From Viscum album (taxonomy: Eukaryota > Streptophyta > Magnoliopsida > Santalales > Viscaceae), in NCBI GenBank assembly GCA_963277665.1, contig OY728122.1, forward strand, positions 1,540,718,868-1,540,782,867: a DNA stretch of 64,000 nt. The letters run 5' to 3'. Below the pieces are notes generated by a model that was not told the origin of the DNA, did not search any database, and was given only the letters and a program-made list of their open reading frames with translations. The position numbers were made by a program, and so were the translations under genes. Below are positions 1-11,878 of this stretch, one piece after another; position 1 is the stretch's first letter, and every line of letters starts with the position of its first letter.

Positions 1-1301
1 ATACCCATTCCATATTTCACAACACACCCACACATGCATGCTTCATCTGACCATTCCATACTCATTAGTGGTCTCTTGTCCAATTACCTTATGTCCCAAT
101 GACACATGCCCCCAATATAGGGTCATGCACCTTGTACCCTAATGGTACACATCCCTTATTCAGGGGAACATCAAATATGAACTCACAAAAAACCCAATGT
201 TTTCCAAAACCAATCAAAATAACCATTTCAAACCATTTTAACAAAACTGTACTTTTATTGAAAATCAAGGAACAACTCAATTTTAAAACAACCATTTCAT
301 TTCAATAAAAAATATCATTTTTATTGAAAAAATATAATAAAATACATGTACCACAATTCTAGAAAATTCCCATTTTGAAATCCATATTTTAAAACCAAGA
401 TCAAAAGCACTTTATTAAAAAAACACAATTTTAAATATTTCTACAACTTACCAAACCATCATCAAAGAAGGTTTTCAAAAATTCATAACTATCAAATTAA
501 TGATCAATTAATCACAAGGAAATAAATTTAAAATCCAGACCATTAGTTCTACTAAGTGGAGTCAAGAGAGAAGCCTCCTACCTCAAAGGTTTTGACAAAA
601 ATAGACAACGAACGAAGAACGCACAAGAAAATCGGGTTGATTCTCCAAGAACATGCCTTATATATCTTCTCTTAGAAAGATCAAGAACAAACATAATCAT
701 ATTTGGAATCCACAATCCTAGATCTACCCATAATGGGTGTATATCTGAGAAACCAAGAGAAGAGGATAAGTAGATCTAAGAAACTGATCAAGAACAAATA
801 AGAACAATCACATACCTCAAGAATCCGGCTTCGATTCACTAAGGGAATCCTTCAGATCGACTCCAAAACACTTGGAAGAGGTTCTCTTACCTTCAATGGA
901 GAGTAATATTGAATTAGGTTCATTTAGGTGAAAAAATGAGAGAGTTATGGTAAAAATGAGTGAGATCCTATTTTTAAGGATCTCATTTTGACTCTACGCA
1001 CAGTTTGACCACACGGTTATCCAAACCGTGTGCTAACCATGTAGTAGATACTACCTGAACAACCTACCCTTTAACGGTCTCCCAAACCACACTCGAAATA
1101 TTCTAGAGCTATTGACTCAAGAGGACCACGACTCACGATTTGGACACATGGTTAGGCAAACTATGCGCCGCCCGTGTGACTTCCATTTATCCCCCAAAAC
1201 ACTTCCAATGTTCTCCCAAATCTCCCATCCATCACCCTTACACTTTATAACCATAAAAAGCATCATGTAAGGGTTACATACCAGAAAATGGGGGTAATAA
1301 A
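1..1301 (-). repeat. 3' LTR of gypsy A (partial)
   Basis: The sequence aligns nearly colinearly with 7251-8541, beginning with the same ATACCCATTCCATATTTCAC. Homology stops near 1300, where a pyrimidine-rich stretch (ATTCTCCCCACC, the polypurine tract on the minus strand) begins. About 0.7 kb of the LTR lies outside the window. Confidence 0.85.
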
Positions 1302-1339
1302 TTCTCCCCACCATTGGTCTTTCCATCCATGAAAAGTAT

Positions 1340-4300
1340 AAAAACCTCAATGATCTGAAAGAGTTCCAACCATTGATATTTCATCTCCTTCTCGCATTCC
1401 CAGTCTCTTACTGAATCTGACCATACAACCATAAAATCTACACTAGACTGATGATTTTTTCCATGATTTTTTTATTGCTTATCCACAATCCTCACCAGGA
1501 TATGCACCAATGATGTATATGGTTCTAGGTCGATGTGATCCCATTTGATCACATGGTAAGGATCAGGCTGATACTTTATCAACTGAGATATATGGAACAC
1601 ATTGTACATCTAACTAAACTATGGTGGTAATTCCAACCAATATTCTACCTCTCCAAGTCGTTCTAGTATCTCAAAAGGGCCTACATATCGAGGGGATAAC
1701 TTTCCCTTCTTCCCAAAATAACGATGTACAAGCCTCATAGATATCCACAAGAACACATGATCAATTACTACAAAGGAAAACAATAATCGATGATGATGCA
1801 CATAATATTTCTAATAACTCTAAGCCATCTCCATACTCTTACTGATCAACTGAATCTTGTCTATTGTTTCTTGGAAAATACTAGGCCTAACTAGTGAAGT
1901 CTCACCCGTTTCCACCCACCATAGTAGATATTGACAAGGATGCCTATACAATGATTCAAATAGATCCATATGTATTAAGGCCTAATATCTGTTATTATAT
2001 TAGAAATCCACTAAGGGTATATTCTCCTCCCATGATCCACCAAAATCCATTACACAAGCCCACAATATTCCTTCTAACATTTGTATCGTCCGCTCAGACT
2101 TCCCAACTTTCTGAGGATGATATACCGTGCTCATAGTCAACTGAGTCCCAAGGGATTTCTATAAGGATTTCCAGGAATGAGATGTGAAACTTGGATCTCT
2201 ATCTTAAATAATTGAAACTGGTACACCATGTCTCTTTAACACTTATTGGATATAAATTTTGGACACTTCCTCCACCGCATGGGTTTTATGAATAGGGATG
2301 AAATGAGATTACTTGGTAAGACGATCCACTATCACACATATAAAATCATGTTTCTAGAACATTCTTGGAAGACCTGTAACAAAATACATAGTTATTTTCT
2401 CCCATTTCCACATTGGAATTGATAGAGACTGAAACATACCCTCTAGTATCTAGTGCTCTGATTTAACTTGCTGATAAGTTAAGCACCGTGAGACGAACTC
2501 GACCACCTTCCTTTTCATTCTGCTCCACCAAAACTGCACTTTTAATGCCTTATACATCTTTTGTGTACCTGGATGTAGAAACCATCTCGAATGGTGGTAA
2601 TAATGAAGTATTTGTTCCTGAAAATCCATAAGTACAACCATCCAATATCTAAAACAAAAAACTGAATTCCCATCAAGTTTCCATCCCTCAATGGTCTCCC
2701 CACCATTGAGTTTCAAATTCATAATCAAGCATTATGCATCATATGTTTGTGCCTATTTGAGAAAACTTACCAAATTAGGAACAAACATAGCTAAAAAAAA
2801 CCACAAAACCACCACATTCTTCACATTCCACATGAATGTCGGTTAGAACCAACATCAACTGTCACTCATCTGAAGCCTCCTTTTCCAACTAAGCATATGA
2901 ATTTCTTCTCAATGCATCTGCCACTAAATTCCCTTTTCCCGATGTATACATCTAGTCAAAGTCAAACATCTGGTGATAATCCATCTATCTTCTTTTCCTT
3001 AGATTCAAGTCTCACTATGAGAAAATGTGTTTCAATATTTTATGATTCATAAACACAGTTAATTTCTCACCAAAGAGATAATGATTCCATTTTTTTAAAG
3101 CACGAACGACTGTAGTTAACTCTAAATCATGAGTTGGATAATTATTCTCATGCACTCTCAACTACCTTAAACCATAATCCACCACATGGTGTCCTTGAAT
3201 GAGAACACATCCCAACCTTGATCCATAAGCATCACAATACACCACATACCCCTGTCCTGATTCTGAAAAAATCAAGATAGGTGTCGATTTTAGATGAAAT
3301 TTCATCTCTTGGAAAGAATTTTTTCATTACTCTATCCATTGGAATGGAGCGTTCCTCTTTTTTAGAGCTATCATTGGAGAAGATAGTCATGATAAATCAT
3401 GCACAAAGCATCAGTAGAAGCAAGCTAGACCAAGAAAAATTCACATATAGAAGAAATTATTCAGTGGTTGTCATGAGATAACAACTTCAATATTTTCAGG
3501 ATCAACAGAAATGACTTTATCAAAAATTACATGGGCAATAAAATGTACTTCTTGTATCCAAAAATCACACTTTGATAATTTTTCATACAAGCAGTGATAT
3601 CTCAGTATTTTTAACACTTTTTTATGTGTTTCTCATGGTTATCCCTTGTCTTTGAATACACCAATATTTCATCCACAAACACCACAACAAAAGAGTCTAG
3701 ATATCACTAAAATATCCAATTAATCAAATCCATGAAGATCACTAGTGCATTCATTAGACCTAAAGGCATTAATACATATTCACAGTGGCCAAATCTACTT
3801 CTGAAATCTGTATTTGGAATATCTTCCTTCCAAACTCACAATTGACGATATCCTGATTACAAGACAATCTTGGAGAACCACTGAGCTCCCCTTAATTGAT
3901 TGAGTAGATCATCAATGTGTGGAAGTGGGTACCTATTATTTATCGTAACTTGGTTAAGTTTATGATAATCAACACACATCTGAAGAGTTCCATATACTTT
4001 ATTCATAAACAAAACCGGTGCTACCCATAGAGACATACTTGCCTGAATGAAACCATTTCTTTCTAGATCCTCCAACTAAAATTTTAATTCCTATAACTCT
4101 GTTGGTGCAATCCTATAATACAAAAGGGAAATAATACTGGTCCCCAGAAGGATATCAATCATAAACTCCACTTCCCTTATAGGTTGTAATGATGAGAAGT
4201 TTTTGGGAAAGAAATTTGGAAATTGATCAAAAAATTTTGGGAAAATAATTTCCTCGATCTCTTACATTGATGCCAAAGTAAACGCTGCCAACTGGTAAGA

Positions 4301-4640
4301 GATCATTCCCACCGTCAGTGGAAAAAATCTATTTTCACCTTTCTTTACCATCCTCTCTCCTTTGAAGAGATTTTTGACTCCATCCTCAATCATGAAATTA
4401 ATTTTTCTCCTATAATAGTCGATGTGAGCCTTGAACATTGTCAACCAATCCATAACTAGGATTACATCATAGAAAAACATGTCCAACATCGAGAATTCCC
4501 ATTTCATCTCATCTCCAACAATAGTTATAACACATGTTCTACACACAAAGGCTTGGCATTCTCTTTCCTCGAGAGGATTTTGGAGTTTTAAAATAGGAGG
4601 CCTCATTTAAAACTTTAAACATATCAAATCAATAGAACGA
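1340..4640 (-). pseudogene. gypsy A pol remains: protease, RT, RNase H, integrase, chromodomain
   Basis: Read on the minus strand, the fragments appear in Ty3 order. Around 4262-4606 is the protease/linker region, with a DVILVMDWL-like stretch. At 3857-4075 is the RT start ([19 protein letters not shown]). The RT catalytic box at 3668-3679 reads FVDE instead of the usual [YF]xDD. RNase H lies around 3020-3250 (NNYPTHDLELTTVVRALKKW). The integrase HHCC finger is at 2450-2610, where the final Cys of the CxxC pair has become Tyr. The integrase core is at about 1990-2400 (VIVDRLTK, DRDPSFTS, GKSERTIQMLE). The GPY/F region is at 1619-1720 (SPRYVGPFEIL), and a chromodomain-like tail lies near 1370-1600. 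Many stops and frame changes separate these pieces, so no functional polyprotein is possible. Confidence 0.85.
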
Positions 4641-4929
4641 GAATCAATGAAAGAATGATATTCACCAGTATCGAAGAGCACTTGCATAAGGGTAGAATTC
4701 AAAGGAATCGTACCACTCACTATAGATAGTCCAACATGATCATCGATAATCATCTTCTCAGCTCCAAACAATTGCATTGTCACTACACTGTTCTACTTAT
4801 TGCCTTACTGAGATTGCCCTGGTTGAGGAGTCATGGTATTTATAGAATCACCATGGATAGCTCTGATCTACTGATGAGGATAATTCTACTATCCTCTCCA
4901 TGTTGAAGCATACGATGCTTGCGATGCTT

Positions 4930-5903
4930 GAGAAGTGTCTTGAGAACCTGAACTTGGAGCACTATGACAATAGTTCTAAAGATGTCCCATCTGTTTGTAG
5001 TTGTGGCACACTCTAGGTTGTTCCATACACTCTTTATTTATGTGGTCAAGCGAACCACATTGGTAGCAGACCACTTGGATCTTAGGTCATGGAGGAAGGT
5101 TCACTAATCCAACCGTCATATTCTGATTCCCGCTCCAACCTTGGAAATAGGTGTCCCTTTTCCGCTTTCTCCCAACATTGGAGTTCCCACCATTACTAGT
5201 AGGTATCATCATAATTCCTCCTCCCATATCTCCTAATATTTCTCTCTCATCCACCGTCACTCTATTCACCATCTCTATATAATTAGTAATATAGAGCACT
5301 GTAATCGTCGATCAAATCTCCTACCTCAGCCCCGATTCTAATATGCATGCCTTAAAGGACGCACTTGTTGTGACTTCTGGTGCAAAGCACACTAAATGTC
5401 TGAATTTAGCTTCATACTCTATGACAGAGAGATTTTCCTGCTTCAGGTTTAAGAAGTCTGTTGTCCTTTGGATCTTGAACATGTTAGGATAGAATTTTTT
5501 ATTAAAAAAATTCCTCAAAATCCTCCCAAGTAAGGCCTTGATTTTTTCTTGTATTCAGTTTTAGTTCCCACCACTAGCATGAAATATCCTTGAGCATATA
5601 AGTGGAAAGCTTGACTTTGAGCCCTGTTAGTGTGACGATGAATTTGAAGATACGATTCATCCTATTCATCCACACCTCTGCCTTTTCTAGTTTAGAATCA
5701 CCCTAGAAGTTGGGTGGATTATTCTTCATGTAATGGATGGAATGATCCACTTTCCTTGGATCATCCATCACTTTCCCTATATCCACATCTTGAAATGCTT
5801 GAATGATACTCTGAACTAGCTCTTGGTTCACCTGTGGATCAGGTGTAAACACATTCTCTGCCTCTTCTTTGGGTTGGTTTTGACGATGCATATCATGTGC
5901 CAT
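4930..5903 (-). pseudogene. gypsy A gag remains with two CCHC knuckles
   Basis: This is the capsid-nucleocapsid precursor of gypsy A, in three open pieces. The start is at 5903 (MAHDMHRQNQPKEE). The middle, 5321-5518, matches the Ty3 retrotransposon gag core (FFNKKFYP..., then SVIEYEAKFRHLVCFAPEV). The tail is at 5087-5299. Two zinc knuckles follow: CYQCGSLDHINKEC around 5040-5085 is a complete CX2CX4HX4C, while the next one, around 4965-5010, has its second Cys replaced by Tyr and an internal stop. The start is chosen as the first Met that leads into the gag-like frame. Confidence 0.78.
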
Positions 5904-6505
5904 TTTCTAAACCAAAACCCCCCGTGAATATCACTCTCTAGAAAATGATGGCTTAGAATTTCAAATTCCATCAAAAAAACTATCACAACATTGTTTTCAA
6001 AAACACCCTTTTCAATGTTCAACCTTTTTTGAAACATTCATTTATGCTTTTGAAAACCAAACCATTTTCAAAATACACCAAATATCCTATTTTCAAAATC
6101 TTTCATTTGAAAAACAAATTATTCATTTTTCAAAAATTTACACCTTTGAAAAAAATCATAAATCATCACTCCAAATGAAATATGTAATCTTAGTGGGAAG
6201 TCATTCCTCTACAATGCATGTCATTCTCATCCCATTGGCTAAACTGATGACAATGAGATTCCAAGATCCTAAAAGTATCTCTAAACACTTGTTTACCCAA
6301 GTCCCTAGTAACTTGAAATTCAGTATAAAAGGGTTAGCTACATCCTTTTATACTATAAATGTCAGGTTTCAACAACCCTAGTCCTTTATAAGATTCCAAC
6401 CCTAGGAGTAGACAAGCAAGAATTCCTACTCCAAGACCAAGAACACTAATGACTACTTATTAGTCAAGGACCGAACAAGTTGATAACATTTGTATCACAA
6501 ATAAA

Positions 6506-6522
6506 GGACCAGGATGATACCA
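6506..6522 (-). other. Candidate primer binding site of gypsy A
   Basis: On the minus strand the sequence reads TGGTATCATCCTGGTCC. Its first eight bases match the usual initiator-tRNA-Met primer site (TGGTATCAGAGC). It lies about 0.6 kb upstream of gag and directly abuts the proposed inner end of the 5' LTR. Confidence 0.5.
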
Positions 6523-6524
6523 TT

Positions 6525-8541
6525 TGTAATTACTCGCTAATTCACATTGGATTGAGACTACAATGAGTCATTACTAGGCCTTAAGTGACATCCCCAAGGT
6601 TCCAAAGGCTGGAATTAAATGCCAAATGATTTCAAATACAAGTGGGGGATGGTTTACCCTTTAATAAATAAACCAATAAACCAATAAAATAATAACCCAA
6701 CCATTCACTAAATGATGCATGAACAAAAGAAAGAAAACTAAACAACTTCATGTATCTAAAAACCACATCAATGTGTGCAACAGAGGAAGAACAAACAAGT
6801 ATCAAATTAAATAGAAGATAAAAAACTAAATACTCTAAATATACCACAAAACTCCATGCTCTACAATCTCTAAGCTCTACAATCACCAAACAACCCAAGT
6901 ATCATGAGGTTGTGCTAAAAATGTGTGAAATGTTACCTTTTCCCCTGTCCCAGAAGATATCATCTGTAAAAGCACTGAAATTCCAAATAAGGGGTGAGTA
7001 TAAATCTCATTATGTTTTCCCCATTGACTTCCCTACTCATGCCACTAGGATATAAGAGTTATACACATTTACATAAAATAGTTCATGTAAAACAATATCT
7101 CAAAACAGTTTATAACGAAATATAAAAAAGTTCCAAAAACCATTTACAACCAAGTGAAAACAAAACCAAATGAAAACAATTTTGAGCAAGTTATTTTTTC
7201 TGAAAATAACTAATCAAAGCTTTAAAACCATTTCTTACTATCATTTTGGCATACCCATTCCATATTTCACAACACACCCACACATGCATGCTTCATCCAA
7301 CAGTTCCATACTGATGAGAGGTCTCTTGTCCAATTACCTTATGTCCCAATGACACATACCCCCAATCCAGGGTCACACACCTTTTACCAAAATGGAACAT
7401 GTACCTTATTCAGGGGAACATCAAACATGAACTCACCCAAAACCCAATGTATTCCAAAACCATTCCAAATAACCATTTCAAACCATTTCAATAAAACTAT
7501 ACTTTTATTGAAAACCAAGGAAAAAATCAATTTCAAAACAACCATTTAATTTCAATAAAACATCTAATCAAATCCATGTTCCAAAATTCCATAAAATCCC
7601 CATTTTAAAATCCATATTTTAAAACCAAGAACAAAATCACTTTATTCAAAATACCCAATTTTCCAGATTTTCTACAATTTACCAAACCATCACCAAAGAA
7701 GGTTTCCAAAAATTCATAACCAACCAATTAAAAATCAATTCATCACAAGGAAATCAATTTGAAAGCATGCCCATCAGTTCTACTAAGTTGAGTCGAGAGA
7801 GAAGCCTCCTACCCCAAAGGTTTTGATGAAACTAGACAACGAACGAAGAACGCACAAGAAAACTAGGTCGATTATATAAGAACCTTCCTTAGATATCTTC
7901 TACTAGAAAGATAAAGACAAAATATCATCACATTTTTCATACACCAACCTATATCTACCCATAATGGGCATAGATCTGAGAAACCAAGAGAATAAGAGAA
8001 GTAGATCTAAGTAGATCTAAGAAATCAATCAAGAACGAAGAAGAAAAATCACATACCTCAAGAATCCGGATTTGATTCACCAAGGGAAGCCTTCAAATAG
8101 ACTTCAAAATACTTATAATATTTTATCCTACCTTAAATGGAGAGTAATCTCGAATTAGGGCTATTTAGGGGAAAAAATTAGTGAGTTATGAAAAAAATGA
8201 GTGAGATCCTATTTTTAAGGATCTCATTTTGACTCTACGCATAGTTTGACCACATGGTTAGGAAAACTGTGCACTAACCATGTGGTAGATACTGCATGCA
8301 TGACCTGTACTTGCACGGTCTCCCAAACTGTGCTCCAACTATGCTGGAGCTACTTCCTCAAGAGGACCACTGCGCACGGTTTGGCCGCATGGTTAGGAAA
8401 ACTGTGCGCCGACTGTGCGACTTCCATTTAGCCCCAAAACACTTCCAATGTCCTCCAAACTCTCCCATACATCACCCTTACACTTTATAATTATAAAAAG
8501 AATCAAGTAAGGGTTAAAAACTAGAAAAAAGGGGTACTGCA
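6525..8541 (-). repeat. 5' LTR of gypsy A
   Basis: Positions 7251-8541 are the counterpart of 1-1301. The outer end reads ...GGGGTACTGCA. The inner end is inferred from the primer site, because the matching part of the other LTR is outside the window. The LTR holds repeated inverted segments built on GCACGGTTT/AAACTGTGC (8230-8410) and, at 6989-7011, an AAGGGGTGAGTATAAATCTC stretch shared with other LTRs in this window. Confidence 0.75.
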
Positions 8542-9350
8542 TACCATGGGTGGGAATTGCTGTTTCATTTTTCACAGTTAACAGTTTACATGATTTAGAA
8601 CTTGGGTGGTATTCTTGGAATGTGATGGTTATTTGTTATGACATGTGATCCTTGGTCTAGTAATATAAGGGATTCGATCTTATACCCTTGGTTCGATATA
8701 GAAAGGGGTTTCTACATGCTTAAGATTTTGATTAGGCACATGGTAGGTTGTTTCTAAAAATATATAGTCACGCACCTATGAAAATTTCTTATGAAATGCT
8801 CTATAAATTTGATATACCATGTCATGTAATATATATATCTATGTGCCTATAATATATAAATTTCATGTGATGTGTAAAATGGTCTTGGATCTTATACGAT
8901 AAGTAATGTATTATTTGGGGTGATGTTGATCACAAATATGGCTAGATTGGTCATCGGTTTGAGGTGATGTGATTGCTAGGATGAGCATGGACCAGAGGAT
9001 TTGATACATGGATCTGGTATGAGCGAGTAAGGAGGAAAAGAGGCTGGGATGCTGTGTGACATTGTTACGATAGAAAAGGGTAAGGATAATGAGAATGTGT
9101 TTCTTATTACTGCTTTCCCTATATTTGTAATATATATATATATATATTATATAGGCTATCTGACCATGTGATGGTATTCAGTGGGTTCCTCCAAGGTGGA
9201 TCAGATGGAGCATCATGTGGGTGATGACTTAGTTCTATAATAGAATGAGTAGGTTGAATCCCCTGAGGGTCAGGCAGATCCTGATACGTAGGTACAACCA
9301 TAGGTACATGCTTAGGTACATGTTCCAGGGTAGGCGGTGAAGCCACTAGA
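8542..9350. other. No recognisable gene; possible leader or upstream part of gypsy B
   Basis: This is AT-rich sequence with a short (TA)n run near 9130-9150. I find no coding frame, no clear primer site and no match to the 3' LTR of gypsy B at 16004. It may be the degraded 5' end of gypsy B or unrelated DNA. Confidence 0.4.
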
Positions 9351-9354
9351 GATG

Positions 9355-10250
9355 ACCACTTTTGGATTGTGGCTTAACAAAAAGCTTAGAGAGAGCCTAG
9401 CATGTGTGATCCAGGGGATTGAAAAGGGAGATCAGAGAGTAGATCCATCTATGGTGTATCTTACTTTAGAGTTCCAGTCATAACAACCACCTCTTTTTTA
9501 GGGTGAGGGTGGTCCATAGGAGGCTGAGAATTGGATCGAGGCTATGTAGATGATATTCGAGCTGTTAGAGATGCCTCCAGGGCAGAGGGTGAAACTGGAA
9601 ATGTATATGCTCATAGGAATGAAAAATCACTGGTGGGACATTAAGGTGAAGGTAGATAGACACAAGGGACTATCCTAGAAGGATTTTGAGGCCAGGTTCT
9701 TTGAGATTTTTTTTTGGAGATGCTGAGGGAAAAAAAAGGATCGAGAGTTCTTGAGCCTTCAGTAGGGTGACATGTTTGTCATGGACTATGTTGCGATGTT
9801 CACCAAGTTGTATCTCTTTTCACCTAGTGTGGTGAGAAACAAATCCTTAAGGGTGAGGCGATTCGAGGATGTTTATGGCACACCATTCAGGTGTAGGTAA
9901 ACATATTTTGGTTGGACTCATTCTTAAAGGCAGTAAACCAAACACCTATAGGTGAGGGAAACCTAACAGAAATGTATTACTTGAGACAAGAAATGATTTA
10001 AGGTGACTTTAGTGGAAGCAGTTTAGATAGCAGTAAGTGAGGAATATTTGAGTTCTAGTAGGATATTCAAGACAAGGACTTATCTAGACTACCTCAGAGT
10101 AGATTGTATTCAGTTTTCTATCAGTGTGGGAAGCCAGGACATGTCTGAACTCTGTGTGGGAAGCATCCAAAGGAGTTCTAGGCATGTGGACAAGTTAGGT
10201 ATCTCAAGAGGTTCTGTAGGAAGCCTTATTGAATAGATGATAGCCAGGTA
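9355..10250 (+). pseudogene. gypsy B gag remains (Ty3 type)
   Basis: The plus-strand frames contain a typical Ty3 gag: FELLEMPPGQRVKLEMYML and HWW around 9550-9640, DFEARFFEIFF near 9680-9715, DMFVMDYVAMFTKLYLFSPS near 9770-9830, and KSLRVRRFEDV near 9845-9870. Two zinc-knuckle remnants follow at 10110-10230: YQCGKPGHV..LC, whose first Cys is lost, and CGQVRYLKRFC. Stops and frameshifts interrupt it throughout. The gag-only copia element was inserted about 340 bp downstream. Confidence 0.78.
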
Positions 10251-10586
10251 CCAAGGAAGACTTTGGTGTCTGAGATCAGTTTGTGATCGGTACCAGGTGA
10301 GGGTAGCCAAACTTCAGCTACACATGAAGGTTGTGGGAGAGATAGTGGGAACCATCAGTGGGGTCAATGGATGGTGGATGGTGAAACACCATAGTGAGGC
10401 TAGGATTCAGGAATATGAGAATTATTCCAAGTGAATTCTATGGAGCTTCCATGTGTTGAGCAAGTTGGTGAGCCAATGAAGTTCAAAAGTATGCCACCGG
10501 TGTGACTGTGATTACTTTTGTTGTTTTGGCATGTCCTTTTGAGGAATGTCCATTTTGGGTGTACGAGGTGCACAAGATGTATATAT
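10251..10586 (+). other. Gypsy B segment after gag, no domain recognised
   Basis: This is the short segment between the gag remains and the copia insertion. Short open stretches exist but none resembles protease or RT. Confidence 0.4.
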
Positions 10587-10591
10587 TGACT
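10587..10591. repeat. Target site duplication TGACT, left copy
   Basis: Identical to 15403-15407 and directly adjacent to the LTR end. Confidence 0.88.
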
Positions 10592-11314
10592 TGTTGGGCG
10601 GAGAAAAGAAGGAAGTGATGGAAAGAGGGGGGGTGAATTGCCTTTTAAAAAAATAATTAACAAATTAAAATCAAAGTGAAAGTGCAGCGGAAATAAAATA
10701 GGCAAGACACAAAAATGATAACGGAGTTCGGCTTAAACCCAAGCCTACGTCTCCTCTCCCAACTCAACCGTTGAGAGATTTACTACTGCTTGCTTTTTAA
10801 TGGTTTTAGCAAGAAACCCACTAGACTTTTCAGGTAGTCTAGAACCTATTACAGCTTGCTTTTATTGGTTATGCAAGAACCCACTTGCTTTTAATTGGTT
10901 GAGAAAGAACCCACTAGACTTCTTACAGGTGAAGGCTAGCTCACCTATGTCACAAGCCTTTTAAAGGAAAGGCTTGACCAACCTCTTCACACCTTAAAGG
11001 TGATGTGAAAACCCAAAAGAAAGGATGAGAGAAAGAGATGGGGTTTGTAGGCACAAACCCAAAATGATGCTCAAAATAAATAAAACAATAAAACCCGTAA
11101 TGAGGAAGTCTTGGGCGCCAATGGATTGATGGAGCTGATGAAGGGCGCTCCCAAGATTCTTTGACGGTGCTCCTTGGATGTGGAAGTGTGTTGGAGCAAG
11201 TGGGGTTCCCTTGGAAGAATCCGCCGGAGGTTAGCCAAATGATGGAAAATGTGTTCGTTGGCTTCACAATAGTTCCGACTATATTCCTTAGGCTTCCGGG
11301 GGTTCCTAGTACTT

Positions 11315-11323
11315 TATTTATAG
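11315..11323 (-). promoter_or_regulatory. TATA box, left LTR of the gag-only element
   Basis: The minus strand reads CTATAAATA, preceded by C-rich CCCCCT. It is conserved in the other LTR. Confidence 0.65.
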
Positions 11324-11440
11324 AGGGGGAACCCTCATATGGCCTTTGGGAGGCTTCGGAGCCGTTGGAGAGGCCTTCGGAGCCGTTGGAGGCCAAGTGG
11401 ACAGGCTGGTCAAAAGCCCAACGGCTAGTTTGACTGGCTC

Positions 11441-11698
11441 CACCGGCTGACCAGTGCAGAGCCACCGGTTGTCCGGTGCTTGCAAAAAGGAGAGGCCTTC
11501 GGGCTCAGGAACCACCGGCTGGCCGGTGCTGAGGCCACCGGTTGGCCGGTGCTGAGGCAGTAGAAAACACTGTGCTGGCTGGGTGCCACCGGCTGGCCGG
11601 TGCTGAGGCCACCGGTTGGCCGGTGCTGAGGCAGTGGCTCAGCCTTCTGTCCAAGGTCCATCGGCTGGCCGGTGGTGAAGCCACCGGTTGGCCGGTGG
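11441..11698. repeat. Array of palindromic CACCGG-NTGG-CCGGTG units, left LTR
   Basis: There are about eight units in roughly 260 bp. Each is an imperfect palindrome, CACCGG(C/T)TGGCCGGTG, and the central base alternates C and T from one unit to the next. The array is strikingly GC-rich in an AT-rich region. Its frames translate to low-complexity STGQPVA-type repeats, so the long open frames across it are not genes. Confidence 0.9.
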
Positions 11699-11869
11699 AC
11701 TGAATTTCAGTCCACTTTGGCCTTTTGCCTTCTTGGCCTTCTTGGACCAATTCCTTGGCACCTTGAATTTATGCCTATCATCCAAAAACACTTAAAACAA
11801 AATTAGTAAAATAAAAGAGTGATTGTGATCATGAAAATTAAACCACGAGGGGTTAGAGAGGTACAAAAA

Positions 11870-11878
11870 TCTCCCCCT
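11870..11878 (-). other. Polypurine tract of the gag-only element
   Basis: The minus strand reads AGGGGGAGA immediately before the 3' LTR. This is the usual copia plus-strand primer sequence. Confidence 0.8.

Larger units (their letters stand above)
1..8541 (-). mobile_element. Decayed Ty3/gypsy chromovirus, 'gypsy A', cut by the window start
   Basis: Two long direct repeats (1-1301 and about 6525-8541) flank gag and pol remains on the minus strand. Gene order is gag, protease, reverse transcriptase (RT), RNase H, integrase, chromodomain. RT before integrase is diagnostic of Ty3/gypsy, and the chromodomain-like tail points to a chromovirus. Every reading frame is broken by stops and frameshifts, so the copy is dead. 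The left LTR is incomplete, so the outer target duplication cannot be checked. Confidence 0.88.
10592..11868 (-). repeat. 3' LTR of the gag-only copia element
   Basis: It begins TGTTGGGCGGAG on the plus strand and matches 14126-15402 over its full length. It contains a G7 run (10627-10633), a TATA box on the minus strand (11315-11323) and an array of palindromic GC-rich units (11441-11698). Confidence 0.93.

Noticed and set aside
3281..3481. Plus-strand frame within gypsy A pol, at first taken for an insertion
   Set aside because: The minus strand here still reads as decayed RT-RNase H linker (FWIQEVHF, ISVDPENIE, then YVVYCDAYG), so no foreign insert is needed.
11441..11698. Regular short palindromic repeats resembling a CRISPR array
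   Set aside because: There are no unique spacers of even length. The repeats are adjacent, lie in a plant LTR and are duplicated in the partner LTR.
11318..11750. Several overlapping minus-strand frames rich in STGQPVASAPASRW
   Set aside because: They are translations of the palindromic array in different frames; the same holds for 14852-15284.
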